DNA of 64,000 nt from Geomonas silvestris. GTDB taxonomy: Bacteria; Desulfobacterota; Desulfuromonadia; Geobacterales; Geobacteraceae. A program made the position numbers and the translations under genes. The stretch covers positions 293,370-357,369 of the forward strand of contig NZ_BLXX01000005.1 in NCBI RefSeq assembly GCF_014193515.1, given 5' to 3'. Under the pieces are notes generated by a model. That model saw only the letters and a program-made list of their open reading frames with translations, did not search any database and was not told where the DNA came from. Shown here piece after piece: positions 53,210-62,614 of this stretch; the first letter of the stretch is position 1; every line of letters begins with the position of its first letter.

Positions 53210-54862
53210 ATGTACCTGAGGATTCGTTCGGCACTGGCCATTTCACTGTTGACGACCGTTCTGGCTGGCGGTCAGGCCTTGGCGCAGGTTGCCGGGGCGC
53301 AGCCCGAGACTGCGGCAGCTGCCGCCCCGCAGAGTGTAAAAGAGAAGAGGGGGGAGATCCCGGAAGAGGTGGGGAGCGAGCACTGGGCCTACCGGGAGAT
53401 GGCGGAACTAGTGAAGAAGTACGCCGCCGACAAGCAACTCCCGCAGGGGAAAAGTTGCTCGAGACGCGAACTGGCCGAATGCCTGATCGCCGTACTGGAC
53501 CGCATCGCCGATACTTACGAGAAGGAAGGAAACCGCCTGCTTCTGAAGGACGACCTGGAAGATATCACCGAACTGAAGCTTGCCCTGGACAACGAGCTCT
53601 CCCAACAGCAAAACTACCTGAAGAAACGCAAGACCATCGAAGAGATCCTCGCCCTGGTCGAGCCGGAGAGCCCGAGCTTCGTCTACAAGGTCGGGGTGAA
53701 CGGCTTTCTGCGCGGCGAAGGCGCGCGTAACTACAACCTCCCCGACACCTTCAACTCCGGCCACAACGACGGGCGCTTTATCTACCGCGTGAAGCCCTAC
53801 GCCTACTGGCACCCGACCGACTACCTCGACCTGCACGTGGAAGGGCAGGGGTACGGCTTCGAAGGGAGCAACGACCGCTACAGCAATTTCGGCCTCTACC
53901 AGGGCTTCGTCGAGGCGCGTCTCCCCGGGCACGACGTAGTCGGGGTGAAGGCGGGCCGCCAGGAGTTCGTCTACGGCAGCGCCTTCATGCAGGGCTCGGA
54001 CACCGCCTTCGACGGGCTGACCTTCGACGCCGTCCGGGTGCGCCTGAAGCCGACCGCCTCGGTCAACCTCGACCTCCTGGGCGGGCGCTACGTGAAGGCC
54101 TTCTCCGGCGATGTCGGCGGCAACCTCTACGGCGCCTACCTCAGCTACGCCCCCTCCGAGGACAGCTCGCTCGACGTCTACTACCTGAGGGACTCCGGCG
54201 CCGAAGAGCGTCATGTCGGCGCGCATCTGGACAGCATCGGCCTGCGCAGCGTCTCCAAGGTGGGTCCCTTCGGGCTCGAGTTCGAGCCGGTGGTGCAGAC
54301 CGGCCGCGCCTATAACGACGTGACCGGCGGTCACGACACCATCGACGCCTACGGCGGCCACCTGGACCTCACCAGCGAAGTCGAGGCCTTAGGCATGAAG
54401 CACCACTTCCTGGCGAGCTACGCCGTGGGCTCCGGCAGCCAGAACCCCAACCGTGAGTTCCGCAACCCCAACAACGACTCCTCCCTGGTAGGCGACATGC
54501 ACGCCGTGGGGGATCTCTCCGGCATCGACGTGGGCGAGCACCACGCTTCCGGCATGCAGGTTTACAGCCTGGGCTGGGGAGTCGAGCTCACCGACCAGCT
54601 GAGCTTCTCAGCTACCGCACACAAGTTCGTCGTCTCCAGCACCGAGCCCGGGTTCAGCCACCGCATCGGCACCGAGGCCGACTTCAGCGTAAGCTACGCC
54701 TTCACGAAAGATCTCTCCCTGCAGCTCTCCTACGACCACATGTTCACCGAGCGCTTCTTCCGCGACGCCTCGGGGAGCGGTGACGACATCACGTACTTCT
54801 ACGCGATGCTCACCTTCAACATCGACAAGACCAAGAAACGCGCCGTCAAGGTAGAGGGGTAG
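53210..54862 (+). CDS. Outer-membrane porin-like protein with an N-terminal SLH-like region
   Basis: A 550-residue outer-membrane protein: signal peptide (1-25, ending GQALAQ), an N-terminal region with VGSEHWAYREMAELVKKYAA then CSRRELAECLIAVLDRIADT (SLH-like), and a short coiled-coil. A 16- to 18-strand beta-barrel follows, of the alginate-export/porin type, ending TFNIDKTKKRAVKVEG. It begins at ATG 53210 with GAGGAGGG. Together with the adjacent FTR1 and P19 genes it may be the outer-membrane entry route of the system, as no TonB receptor is present. This role is inferred from position only. Confidence 0.8.
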   Translation: MYLRIRSALAISLLTTVLAGGQALAQVAGAQPETAAAAAPQSVKEKRGEIPEEVGSEHWAYREMAELVKKYAADKQLPQGKSCSRRELAECLIAVLDRIADTYEKEGNRLLLKDDLEDITELKLALDNELSQQQNYLKKRKTIEEILALVEPESPSFVYKVGVNGFLRGEGARNYNLPDTFNSGHNDGRFIYRVKPYAYWHPTDYLDLHVEGQGYGFEGSNDRYSNFGLYQGFVEARLPGHDVVGVKAGRQEFVYGSAFMQGSDTAFDGLTFDAVRVRLKPTASVNLDLLGGRYVKAFSGDVGGNLYGAYLSYAPSEDSSLDVYYLRDSGAEERHVGAHLDSIGLRSVSKVGPFGLEFEPVVQTGRAYNDVTGGHDTIDAYGGHLDLTSEVEALGMKHHFLASYAVGSGSQNPNREFRNPNNDSSLVGDMHAVGDLSGIDVGEHHASGMQVYSLGWGVELTDQLSFSATAHKFVVSSTEPGFSHRIGTEADFSVSYAFTKDLSLQLSYDHMFTERFFRDASGSGDDITYFYAMLTFNIDKTKKRAVKVEG

Positions 54863-54868
54863 CCGGCC

Positions 54869-56842
54869 ATGAAAAAAGGAGCGTCCATCGCCGTCGTGGT
54901 GACGCTGTTCGCCGCGGCGCTCATCGGCTGGAGCGGGTCCGACGCCCGCGCCGCCGGCGCCAAAAAGGGCAACGGTACCGCCCTCATCGAGGAGACCGGC
55001 GCCTATTTGAACCAGTCCCTGGCGCTTTATAGGAAGGGGGACCTCCCCGGCGCCAAGGCGAAGGCCCAGGCCGCCTACTTCGAGGTCTACGAGAACCTGG
55101 AGGGGCTGATCCGGGTCAACGTCTCGGCCCGCAAGAACATCGAGCTCGAGGAGGACTTCGTCACCATCCGCAAGATGATCGTCGCCAAGGTCCCGGCGGA
55201 CCAGCTGGAGAAGAGCATCGGCGCGTTCCTGGTGAAGTTGCGGGCGGTCGGCCCGGAGCTGGAAAGCGGCATCGAGCTGGTCGGCGAGCCAGGCGGCAAA
55301 GTCGCGGAAACCGCTGGCAGCCAGGCGGCCGCACCGGCCTCCGGGAAAGAGGCGCGCGTCGAGCCGGTCTGGCGTCAGGCTGCCGACGGGATCGAGGCGA
55401 GCCTCACCCAGGCCCGGGAGACCCTGAAGAAAGGGGACGCCAAGGGGGCCGGCGACGAGGTCGTGCAGGCCCAGTTCGACGGCTACAAAAACAGCCTGCT
55501 CTCCACGGCGGTGCGCCGCTACGTCTCGCCCGAGCGCGACTTCGAGCACAACGCCTCCTTCAGCCAGATCGCCAAGCTGATGCGCGCCGGTGCCACGCCG
55601 GCCGAGGTGGAGAAGCACTGCAGCGAGCTGGTGCGTGCACTCAACGAGGAGCTTCCGACGCTGGGGCCGATCGAGGGTGCAATTGCCAAGGGGGATGCCG
55701 CCAAGCCGGCAACTGCGAGCGGTCCGGAGAAGGACTGGGGCAAGGTGGCTGCCGACCTGGTGGCCGAGGTCAACCGTGCCATCGGGCTCTACGGCAAGGG
55801 GGAGGCTGCCCAGGCGGTCGCCGCGGTGCAGGACGCCTACTTCGATATCTTCGAGGCAACCGGGATGGAGTCGAAGATCGGGGCGCGCGACGCCAACCTG
55901 AAGGCTGGTATCGAGGCGCACTTCAGCCAGCTGGTGGCCCAGATGAAGGGGAACGCACCGGCGGGCGAGCTTCAGGCGGCACTTTCCAGCATGAAGGCAG
56001 ACCTGGAGAAGGCGACCCAACTGCTTGGCAAAGGGGGCGATTCGCCCAAGGCCCTGTTCCTCTATTCGCTCATGATCATCGTCCGTGAGGGGTTCGAAGC
56101 CATCCTGGTGATCACCGCGATCATCGCCTACCTGGTGAAGAGCGGCAACCGCGAGAAGCTCAAGGTCATCTACAACGCGGTGAGCTGCGCGCTGGTCTTA
56201 AGCGTCATCACCGCGGTGCTGGTGAAGTGGGTCTTCAAGACCTCCGCCGCCAGCCAGGAGGCGACCGAGGGCGCCACCATGCTCCTCGCCTCGCTGGTGC
56301 TCTTCAGCGTGAGCTACTGGATCATCTCCAAGGCCGAGGCACAGAAGTGGTCCAGCTATCTGAAGGAGAAGGTGGGGAGCGCGCTCTCCTCCAATTCGCT
56401 GAAGGGGCTCTGGTTCGCGGCGTTCCTGGCGGTCTACCGCGAGGGTGCCGAGACCGTGCTCTTCTACCAGGCGCTGGGAGCGGATGCCGGCGGCACCGGC
56501 CTGGGCGCCATCGCCGGCGGCTTCGCGGCCGGTTGCGCGCTCCTCTTCGTCATCTACCTGGTCATGCGCCACGGCGCGGTGCGGCTCCCGATCCGCCCCT
56601 TCTTCCTGGCCACCGGCGGGCTGCTCTACTACCTCTCCTTCGTCTTCGCCGGCAAAGGGGTGATGGAGCTGGTCGAGGGGAAACTCTTCGTGCCGTCCAG
56701 CATTTCGTGGGTGCCGACCCTGCCGGCGCTCGGGATCTATCCCTACCTGCAGACCCTCTTGCCGCAGGCTGCCCTGCTGCTGGCGGCAGTTGCCGCACTG
56801 ATTCTCATGGGAAAGAAACGCCCGCAGCAGGCCGGAGCCTGA
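54869..56842 (+). CDS. FTR1-family iron permease with a three-repeat periplasmic domain
   Basis: A 657-residue protein. Signal segment, then three copies of an about 100-residue helical repeat (about 38-135, 165-270, 290-385) each with a conserved core (AYFEVYENLEGLIRVNVSAR; AQFDGYKNSLLSTAVRRYVS; DAYFDIFEATGMESKIGARD). A seven-helix FTR1/EfeU permease follows, with the two REGxE motifs (REGFE at Arg406 and REGAE later). FTR1 permeases move iron into the cell; the repeats probably bind it or dock P19. ATG 54869, 6 bp after the porin-like gene. Homologous to Cj1658 of the Campylobacter P19 system. Confidence 0.9.
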   Translation: MKKGASIAVVVTLFAAALIGWSGSDARAAGAKKGNGTALIEETGAYLNQSLALYRKGDLPGAKAKAQAAYFEVYENLEGLIRVNVSARKNIELEEDFVTIRKMIVAKVPADQLEKSIGAFLVKLRAVGPELESGIELVGEPGGKVAETAGSQAAAPASGKEARVEPVWRQAADGIEASLTQARETLKKGDAKGAGDEVVQAQFDGYKNSLLSTAVRRYVSPERDFEHNASFSQIAKLMRAGATPAEVEKHCSELVRALNEELPTLGPIEGAIAKGDAAKPATASGPEKDWGKVAADLVAEVNRAIGLYGKGEAAQAVAAVQDAYFDIFEATGMESKIGARDANLKAGIEAHFSQLVAQMKGNAPAGELQAALSSMKADLEKATQLLGKGGDSPKALFLYSLMIIVREGFEAILVITAIIAYLVKSGNREKLKVIYNAVSCALVLSVITAVLVKWVFKTSAASQEATEGATMLLASLVLFSVSYWIISKAEAQKWSSYLKEKVGSALSSNSLKGLWFAAFLAVYREGAETVLFYQALGADAGGTGLGAIAGGFAAGCALLFVIYLVMRHGAVRLPIRPFFLATGGLLYYLSFVFAGKGVMELVEGKLFVPSSISWVPTLPALGIYPYLQTLLPQAALLLAAVAALILMGKKRPQQAGA

Positions 56843-56932
56843 AGCAGCGAATACCGTCGCGGCACCGCCCGCACTAAAACCAAAAGCATGCCGGGCAGCC
56901 GGCCCGGACACACTAACGAGGAGGAGCACACA

Positions 56933-57463
56933 ATGAAGAAGTTGCTGGCACTGAGCATCATGGTTCTTGCTTTCGCCCAGGGGGCCCTGGCGGCAGACAA
57001 GCTCAAGGAATACCCGATCGGCGAGGAGAAGGAGATCAACCACATGAAGGTGGCGGCGGTCTACCTGCGCCCCATCGACATGGAGCCGCGCGGCACCGAC
57101 CTGCCGGCCTCCCAGGCCGACGTGCACCTCGAGGCCGACATTCACGCGCTGCGCGGCAACCCGAACGGCTTCGGCGCCGGCGAGTGGATCCCGTATCTCA
57201 CCGTGAGCTACAAGCTGGTGAACACCGACACCGGCGCCTCCAAGACCGGGACCTTCATGCCCATGGTGGCCAAAGACGGCCCGCACTACGGCAGCAACGT
57301 GAAGATGATGGGGGCGGGCAACTACAAGCTCTCCTTCAGCATTGAGCCCCCCTCCAAGCAGGGGTTCGGCAGGCACACCGACGTCTTCAGCGGCGTCGGC
57401 AAGTGGTTCCAGCCCTTCAGCGCCGAGTACAAGTTCAAGTACGTGCCGATCAAAAAGAACTAG
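56933..57463 (+). CDS. Iron transporter P19/FetP
   Basis: A 176-residue periplasmic protein of the P19 (Tp34/FetP) family that binds copper and iron and supports iron uptake through FTR1. Signal peptide (ending GALAAD), then an immunoglobulin-like fold: EKEINHMKVAAVYLRPIDME with the metal-binding Met-Glu/His pattern, HLEADIHALRGNPNGF, and NYKLSFSIEPPSKQGFGRHT with the later His ligand. ATG 56933 with GAGGAGG. Gene order FTR1-P19 as in Campylobacter and uropathogenic E. coli. A 420-bp gap with repeats separates it from the rest of the operon. Confidence 0.9.
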   Translation: MKKLLALSIMVLAFAQGALAADKLKEYPIGEEKEINHMKVAAVYLRPIDMEPRGTDLPASQADVHLEADIHALRGNPNGFGAGEWIPYLTVSYKLVNTDTGASKTGTFMPMVAKDGPHYGSNVKMMGAGNYKLSFSIEPPSKQGFGRHTDVFSGVGKWFQPFSAEYKFKYVPIKKN

Positions 57464-57885
57464 CCGGGATAGATTCCCCCGGGAACCAGCGTCCGGGAGG
57501 AGCCGGTGCAAGCCGCGGCTCCTCCCGGTCGTTGAGTTTCAGGCGCGGGGGCGTCGCAATGATGGAACGCGGCGTCCCCCAATTGGCAAAGAACACCGGG
57601 GAAGCGTGATCTTTAGTCGGCAAAGAATTTCTTTCCAAAGGGGGGGGACGCGGGGCCTCCTGTCGCGCTGCGTGGAAACGAATTCGAGGTGTCCGGGAAT
57701 TCGCGGTGGAACCTTGTCAGAGGGGGGGACGTGAGATCCGCTGACGTGCGCTGGGAAGAGAGGGGATTGTGCGGGAATTACCCTTACCACAGTCTTGCTT
57801 ACGACTGAGTAGCCGTAGTGCTCGACCATTCTCATGAAGTAAACCCTGCGGTGCCGGCTCACCGCGCGCCCGGGAGGAGAAGAGG
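57464..57885. other. Long gap in the p19-type locus, with hairpin and repeat blocks
   Basis: Strong hairpin at 57493-57528 (CCGGGAGGAGCCG with CGGCTCCTCCCGG, no T-run). Then GC-rich blocks (57631-57661 and near 57715) related to the MITE-like repeats at 29551 and 63375, and a promoter-less stretch before the DUF2318 gene. No gene of quality on either strand. Confidence 0.6.
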
Positions 57886-59349
57886 ATGCTTTCCTATTTT
57901 GTGCATTTCATGCGGGCTTTCCTGCCGCTTGCCCTGGTAGCCGGAATGCTGCTGCCGGCGTTGCGGCGCTCGCGCACCGGTGAGGCCGGGCGCCGGCTGA
58001 TGGGCGCACCGGCGGCCGGCCTGGCGGCGGGGGTGCTTACCTACCTGGTGGCCTTGAAACTCGAGGCGCTGACCGCCTCGCGCGCCACCCTCTTCGGCCT
58101 GGGACTTACCGTCGCCCTCGCCGCGTCCGCTGTCTTTTTGGCGCGGCGCCGCCGGGAGCCCGGTTCCCTGGCGTGCTGGACGGCCCTTTGCTCTCAGGCG
58201 GCGCTCGCGGCAGCTGCCATGTTCAGCTTCCTTGCCGCAGCCGGAGAGGAGGCGCTCTCCGCGACCGCCGTGCTCAACTCCGAGCTGATCCTGAACCTGG
58301 GCGGCATCCTGATCGGGTTTCTTGGCTGCGCGATCCTCGTCCCGGTCTGCGCGGAGCTCGCCGAGCGCTCGCCGAGCCGCCGGCTGAGCCTGGGACTCTT
58401 CTTGATGGGGCTTCTCATCGCCGTTCCCTGGGGCGCCGACCTCCTGCTCGCCCTGATGCGCCTGGAGCGGATCGAGCTTACCAGCCTGAGGCTCTCCGTC
58501 GTCGCGAAGGTCGGCAAGTACGCCCATCTCGCCCCATACGGCGAACTCGCGATCCTGGCGGCACTCGCCATCCTCATCTGGAAGGGGCGCTCGCTCCCGG
58601 AACATGCCGAACTTGCCGCTTTGGAACCCGCGCCGCGCCGCAAGACCAAAAGCCTCATCCTGCGCGAGACCCGCTGGCTAAAAAGCGCCCTCTACCTGTG
58701 CGTCGCCATCGCGGCCGTACTCGGCTTCTACGATCTCTACGCCTCGCGCCCGCCGCGCATCTCCACGCCGGTCCGCCTCACCCCGGATGCCGCCGGGCTG
58801 ATCAGGATCCCCATGGCCCAGGTTGCCGACGGCAAGCTGCACCGCTTCTCGCATCTGACCGACGACGGACACCTGGTGCGCTTCTTCCTGATCAACACCC
58901 GTAGCGCCGGAAGCCCCGGCCAGCCCAGGATCGGCGTGGTCTTCGACGCCTGCATGCTCTGCGGCGACATGGGGTACCTGCAGAACAAGAACGAGATCGT
59001 CTGCATCGCCTGCAACGTGCGCATCTTCGTCCCCTCCATCGGCAAGGAAGGGGGGTGCAACCCGATCCCCCTCAGGCACGAGGTGACGGGGAGCGAGATC
59101 GTCATCTCGGCGCGCGAACTGGACAAAGGGGCGCGCTACTTCAGCGAGGTAGTCTCCATCAAGGTGAAGGATCCGGTGAGCGGCAAGGAGCTCATCAACC
59201 TGAAGGCCCCCTTCCGCGAGGAGTTCAAGGGGAGGATCTACTTCTTCGAGAACGAGAAGACGCTGGAACAGTTCCGCGCCGCGCCCGAGCGCTTTGCCGG
59301 AGCCGACCCCGCCCGAAACTTCCGGGTGCAGGGGTACCGCCAGGCCTAA
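57886..59349 (+). CDS. DUF2318 Fe-S/metal-binding membrane protein with a C-terminal YHS domain
   Basis: A 487-residue membrane protein of the DUF2318 family. About nine membrane helices in the first 260 residues, then a periplasmic part with Cys pairs FDACMLCGDMGYL and IVCIACNVRIF plus GGCNPIPLRHE, which fit a metal or Fe-S site. The C-terminus is a YHS domain (LKAPFREEFKGRIYFFENEK). It corresponds to Cj1660 of the P19 locus. ATG 57886 with AGAGGA. It probably handles electrons or iron at the outer face of the membrane; no mechanism is established. Confidence 0.85.
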   Translation: MLSYFVHFMRAFLPLALVAGMLLPALRRSRTGEAGRRLMGAPAAGLAAGVLTYLVALKLEALTASRATLFGLGLTVALAASAVFLARRRREPGSLACWTALCSQAALAAAAMFSFLAAAGEEALSATAVLNSELILNLGGILIGFLGCAILVPVCAELAERSPSRRLSLGLFLMGLLIAVPWGADLLLALMRLERIELTSLRLSVVAKVGKYAHLAPYGELAILAALAILIWKGRSLPEHAELAALEPAPRRKTKSLILRETRWLKSALYLCVAIAAVLGFYDLYASRPPRISTPVRLTPDAAGLIRIPMAQVADGKLHRFSHLTDDGHLVRFFLINTRSAGSPGQPRIGVVFDACMLCGDMGYLQNKNEIVCIACNVRIFVPSIGKEGGCNPIPLRHEVTGSEIVISARELDKGARYFSEVVSIKVKDPVSGKELINLKAPFREEFKGRIYFFENEKTLEQFRAAPERFAGADPARNFRVQGYRQA

Positions 59350-59358
59350 GGAGACGCC

Positions 59359-60657
59359 ATGTTTTTGCTGATGCTTCGACAATCGTTTTTTCGGGGACGC
59401 CGCAGGAAGCTGCTCGCCACCTCCACCATCATCCTGGCCGCCAGCCTCATCACGGCGCTCATGACCATCTCCATCGACGTGGGCGACAAGATGTCCCGCG
59501 AGATGAAATCGTACGGCGCCAACCTGAACCTGGTCCCCAAGAGCGAGAACCTCCCCCTGGAGATCGGCGGGGTGGACTACAACCCCCTGAAGGGCGAGGT
59601 CTTCCTCGAGGAGCAGGACCTGGGGAAGATGAAGGAGATCTTCTGGCACAACAACATCGCCGGCTATGCGCCGTTTCTCAAGGTTCCCGCCAAGCTGGAA
59701 GGGGAGGGCGGGGCGGCGGTGCCGCTCGTCGGCACCTACTTCTCCCGGCTGGTGAAGTTCGCCGGCAACGAGGAGTTCCGCACCGGGGTGCGCGAGATCA
59801 ACCCCTTCTGGCAGGTCAAAGGGAACTGGCCGGACGACGGCAGGACCGACCAGGTCCTGGCCGGGGCGACCCTGGCGCACAAGCTGGGGCTCAAGGCGGG
59901 CGACCGGCTCACCGTGCGCTACGCCCTGGCGCCCACCCAGCCGGAAGCCGTGACCGTGACCGGCATCCTGACTACCGGCGGCGCCGAGGAGGCGGCACTG
60001 GTCGCTCCGCTTGCCCTGGCGCAGCGCATCTCCGGGCACACCGGGAAGGTGCAGTCGGCGAGCGTGAGTGCCCTCACCGTCCCCGAGGACCGGCTCTCGC
60101 GCAAGGCGCGCCGCGGCGCCGACTCCCTCGATTCGCTGGAGTACGACCGCTGGTACTGCACCGCCTACGTAAGCTCCATCGCCCACCAACTGGAGGAGGC
60201 GATCCCCAGCGCCGCCGCGCGCCCCATCTGGCAGGTGGCGGCAAGCGAAGGGACCGTGGTCAACAAGATCCAGCTCCTCATGGTGGTGGTCACCATCGCC
60301 GCCTTCATCGCCTCGGGCCTCGGGATCTCCTCCCTCATGGTGACGACCATCATGGAACGCTCCCGGGAAATCGGGCTCATGAAAGCGCTCGGTGCCGCGG
60401 ACTGGGAAGTGTACCTTCTTTTTCTGAGTGAAAGCGCGCTGGTCGGACTGATTGGAGGGCTGATCGGTTGCGGCGCCGGCGCGCTCCTGGCGCAGCTCAT
60501 TGGACTCTCCATCTTCGGGTCCACCGTCTCCTTTCACCCGATCGTCATTCCGGTCAACGTGGTGATCTCGATCCTCATCGCCCTGGCCGGTTCCCTGGTC
60601 CCCTCCCGGCTCATTACCCGGCTCTTTCCCGCGGAGGTGCTCCATGGCCGCAAGTAG
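59359..60657 (+). CDS. MacB/FtsX-type ABC permease, first subunit of the P19-locus transporter
   Basis: A 432-residue permease: one N-terminal helix (LLATSTIILAASLITALMTI), a large extracytoplasmic MacB-like domain (about 45-300), and three C-terminal helices with the coupling segment MERSREIGLMKALGAADWEV. Equivalent to Cj1661. Such FtsX-like permeases usually act mechanically from the periplasm rather than as simple channels. ATG 59359, 9 bp after the DUF2318 stop. It overlaps the next permease by 14 bp, so the two form one unit. Confidence 0.87.
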   Translation: MFLLMLRQSFFRGRRRKLLATSTIILAASLITALMTISIDVGDKMSREMKSYGANLNLVPKSENLPLEIGGVDYNPLKGEVFLEEQDLGKMKEIFWHNNIAGYAPFLKVPAKLEGEGGAAVPLVGTYFSRLVKFAGNEEFRTGVREINPFWQVKGNWPDDGRTDQVLAGATLAHKLGLKAGDRLTVRYALAPTQPEAVTVTGILTTGGAEEAALVAPLALAQRISGHTGKVQSASVSALTVPEDRLSRKARRGADSLDSLEYDRWYCTAYVSSIAHQLEEAIPSAAARPIWQVAASEGTVVNKIQLLMVVVTIAAFIASGLGISSLMVTTIMERSREIGLMKALGAADWEVYLLFLSESALVGLIGGLIGCGAGALLAQLIGLSIFGSTVSFHPIVIPVNVVISILIALAGSLVPSRLITRLFPAEVLHGRK

Positions 60658-61807
60658 TGCAAGTCCCAGCCAGGCCGGGATGTTCCTGCGCATCCTCTTC
60701 AAGTCCCTCAAGGTGCGCCGCAACCGTGTCGCCATCACCTTTTGCTCGGTGGCGATCGGAGCCTCCATCATCACGGCGCTCGCCTGCGTCTACTTCGACA
60801 TCTCCGCCAAGATGAGCCGCGAGCTGAGGACCTACGGGGCCAACTTCTTCATCGGTCCCAAAGCCGCTTCCGGCGAGCGGAGCATGGGCTCCCAGACCGG
60901 CCAAGCCGCGCTCCAGGTGATTCCGCCGGACAAGCTGATCGGCGCCTCGCCCTATCTCTACGGCCTGGTGCGGCTCGACCTCGGGAACGCGGTCCTGGCC
61001 GGCGTCGACTTCCCCGGCCTCAGGAGGCTTTCGCCCTACTGGCAGGTGGAAGGGGAGTGGATCAGCGTGAGCTTCGACGAGGACTCCTGCATGGTGGGGA
61101 AACACCTGGCGAAGACCATGGAGCTCAAGGTCGGCGACAGCGTCAACGTGATGCACGCCGAGAACGGCTTCCAGAAGCGGCTCACAGTGAAGGGGATCGC
61201 CGAAACCGGGCAGGCCGAGGACGACCAGATCTTCGTGAACCTTGCGCTGGCCGGCAAGGTGCTGGGGGTGCCCGGCGAGGTGAACCACATCATGGCGAGC
61301 GTGGTGAGCCAAGGGACCGACATCGACACCCTCGCGGCGCAGTTGGAGCGCGAGTTCCCGAACCTGGACGCCAAGCCGATTCGGAAGGTTTCCTACTCGG
61401 ACGGCAAGATCCTGGACCGGATCAAGGGGCTCATGGCCATCGTCGCCGTGATCATCCTGAGCGTGACCACGCTCTGCGTCATGACCACGCTCATCGCCGT
61501 GGTGTCGGAGCGCACCCGGGAGATCGGGCTCATGAAGGCGATCGGCGCCGACGACCGCGGCGTGGTGCTGCAGTTTCTCTGCGAGATCATGATCATCGGC
61601 GTGGCCGGCGTGACGGCCGGTTTGGGATTGGGCTTTTTGCTTGCGCAGGTGCTGGGGCAGGCGGTTTTCGGTTCGGCAATCACCTTCAGGGCGGTGGTGC
61701 TTCCGGTGGCTTTGATCCCGTCGTTGCTGGCGGCACTCGCCGCGGCGGCGCTGCCGGTGCGCATGGCCCTGGGGATCGTCCCGGCGCGCGTGCTGAAGGA
61801 TGAATAA
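60644..61807 (+). CDS. MacB/FtsX-type ABC permease, second subunit of the P19-locus transporter
   Basis: A 387-residue permease paralogous to the previous one: N-terminal helix (VAITFCSVAIGASIITALAC), a MacB-like periplasmic domain, and three C-terminal helices with SERTREIGLMKAIGADDRGV. Equivalent to Cj1662. ATG 60644 overlaps the upstream permease by 14 bp, so both are made together as a heterodimer. The next gene of the set, the ATPase, is separated by an unusual heptad inverted repeat (61813-61934). Confidence 0.87.
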   Translation: MAASSASPSQAGMFLRILFKSLKVRRNRVAITFCSVAIGASIITALACVYFDISAKMSRELRTYGANFFIGPKAASGERSMGSQTGQAALQVIPPDKLIGASPYLYGLVRLDLGNAVLAGVDFPGLRRLSPYWQVEGEWISVSFDEDSCMVGKHLAKTMELKVGDSVNVMHAENGFQKRLTVKGIAETGQAEDDQIFVNLALAGKVLGVPGEVNHIMASVVSQGTDIDTLAAQLEREFPNLDAKPIRKVSYSDGKILDRIKGLMAIVAVIILSVTTLCVMTTLIAVVSERTREIGLMKAIGADDRGVVLQFLCEIMIIGVAGVTAGLGLGFLLAQVLGQAVFGSAITFRAVVLPVALIPSLLAALAAAALPVRMALGIVPARVLKDE

Positions 61808-61812
61808 CGGCC

Positions 61813-61934
61813 GTTCTATGTTCTACGTTCTAGGTTCTACGTTAACAACATGTCCTTGATGCAGGCACACGCCGCCCACCAGAGGATGGGTTTCGGTTTT
61901 TAAACCTAGAACGTAGAACATAGAACCTAGAACG
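61813..61934. repeat. Perfect 24-bp inverted repeat built of TAGAACN/GTTCTAN heptads inside the p19-type operon
   Basis: Left arm 61813-61836 (GTTCTATGTTCTACGTTCTA then GGTT) and right arm 61903-61926 are exact reverse complements over 24 bp, with about 66 bp between. Each arm is a tandem of 7-bp units (TTCTANG left, CNTAGAA right), and the right arm runs one unit further to 61934. It lies between the permease and ATPase genes with no ORF inside. Confidence 0.8.
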
Positions 61935-61951
61935 GATTTTAGGAGGTTGAG

Positions 61952-62614
61952 ATGCAAAAGATAGTGCTGGAGACCGTCGGTCTCACCAAGAGGTTTGGCA
62001 ACGTGACGCCGCTGGACGGCATCGACATGCAGGTGCGCGAAGGGGAGTGGGTGGCGATCATGGGGCCGTCGGGATCGGGAAAAACCACCATGCTCAACAT
62101 CCTTTCCTGCCTGGATACCCTCAGCGAAGGGAAGTACATCCTGGATGGGATCGACACCTCGCAGGTAAGCGAAAAAGAGCGCGTGGTGGTGCGCCGCGAG
62201 AAGATCGGCCTGGTGTTCCAGCAGTTCCACCTGGTTCCCTACCTGACCGCTCTGGAGAACGTCATGCTGGCCCAGTACTACCACGGTATGATCGACCGCG
62301 ACGACGCCATCGAGGTCTTGAACCGGGTGGGGCTCTCGCACCGCTACGACCACCTCCCCTCCCAGCTCTCCGGCGGCGAGCAGCAGCGCGTCTGCATCGC
62401 CCGGGCCCTCATCAACCAGCCGGCGATCATCCTGGCCGACGAGCCGACCGGGAACCTGGACGAGTCGAACGAGCAGATCATCCTGGACTTCTTCAAGGAA
62501 CTCCACGCCGAGGGGCGCACCATCGTCCTGGTGACCCACAACCCCGAGCTTGCCGAATTCGCCGACCGCACGGTGCGCCTGCACCACGGAAAGGTGGTGC
62601 AGCATGCGGCGTGA
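61952..62614 (+). CDS. ABC-transporter ATPase of the P19 locus
   Basis: A 220-residue MacB/LolD-type ATPase: Walker A GPSGSGKTTM, Q loop LVFQQFHLVPYLT, signature LSGGEQQRVCIARAL, Walker B IILADEPTGNLDE and H loop VLVTHNPELAE. It is the partner of the two permeases and corresponds to Cj1663. ATG 61952 has an AGGAGG site. It overlaps the thioredoxin-lipoprotein gene by 11 bp. The transporter exports or supports something at the periplasmic side; its substrate is not known even in the better-studied Campylobacter locus. Confidence 0.9.
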   Translation: MQKIVLETVGLTKRFGNVTPLDGIDMQVREGEWVAIMGPSGSGKTTMLNILSCLDTLSEGKYILDGIDTSQVSEKERVVVRREKIGLVFQQFHLVPYLTALENVMLAQYYHGMIDRDDAIEVLNRVGLSHRYDHLPSQLSGGEQQRVCIARALINQPAIILADEPTGNLDESNEQIILDFFKELHAEGRTIVLVTHNPELAEFADRTVRLHHGKVVQHAA

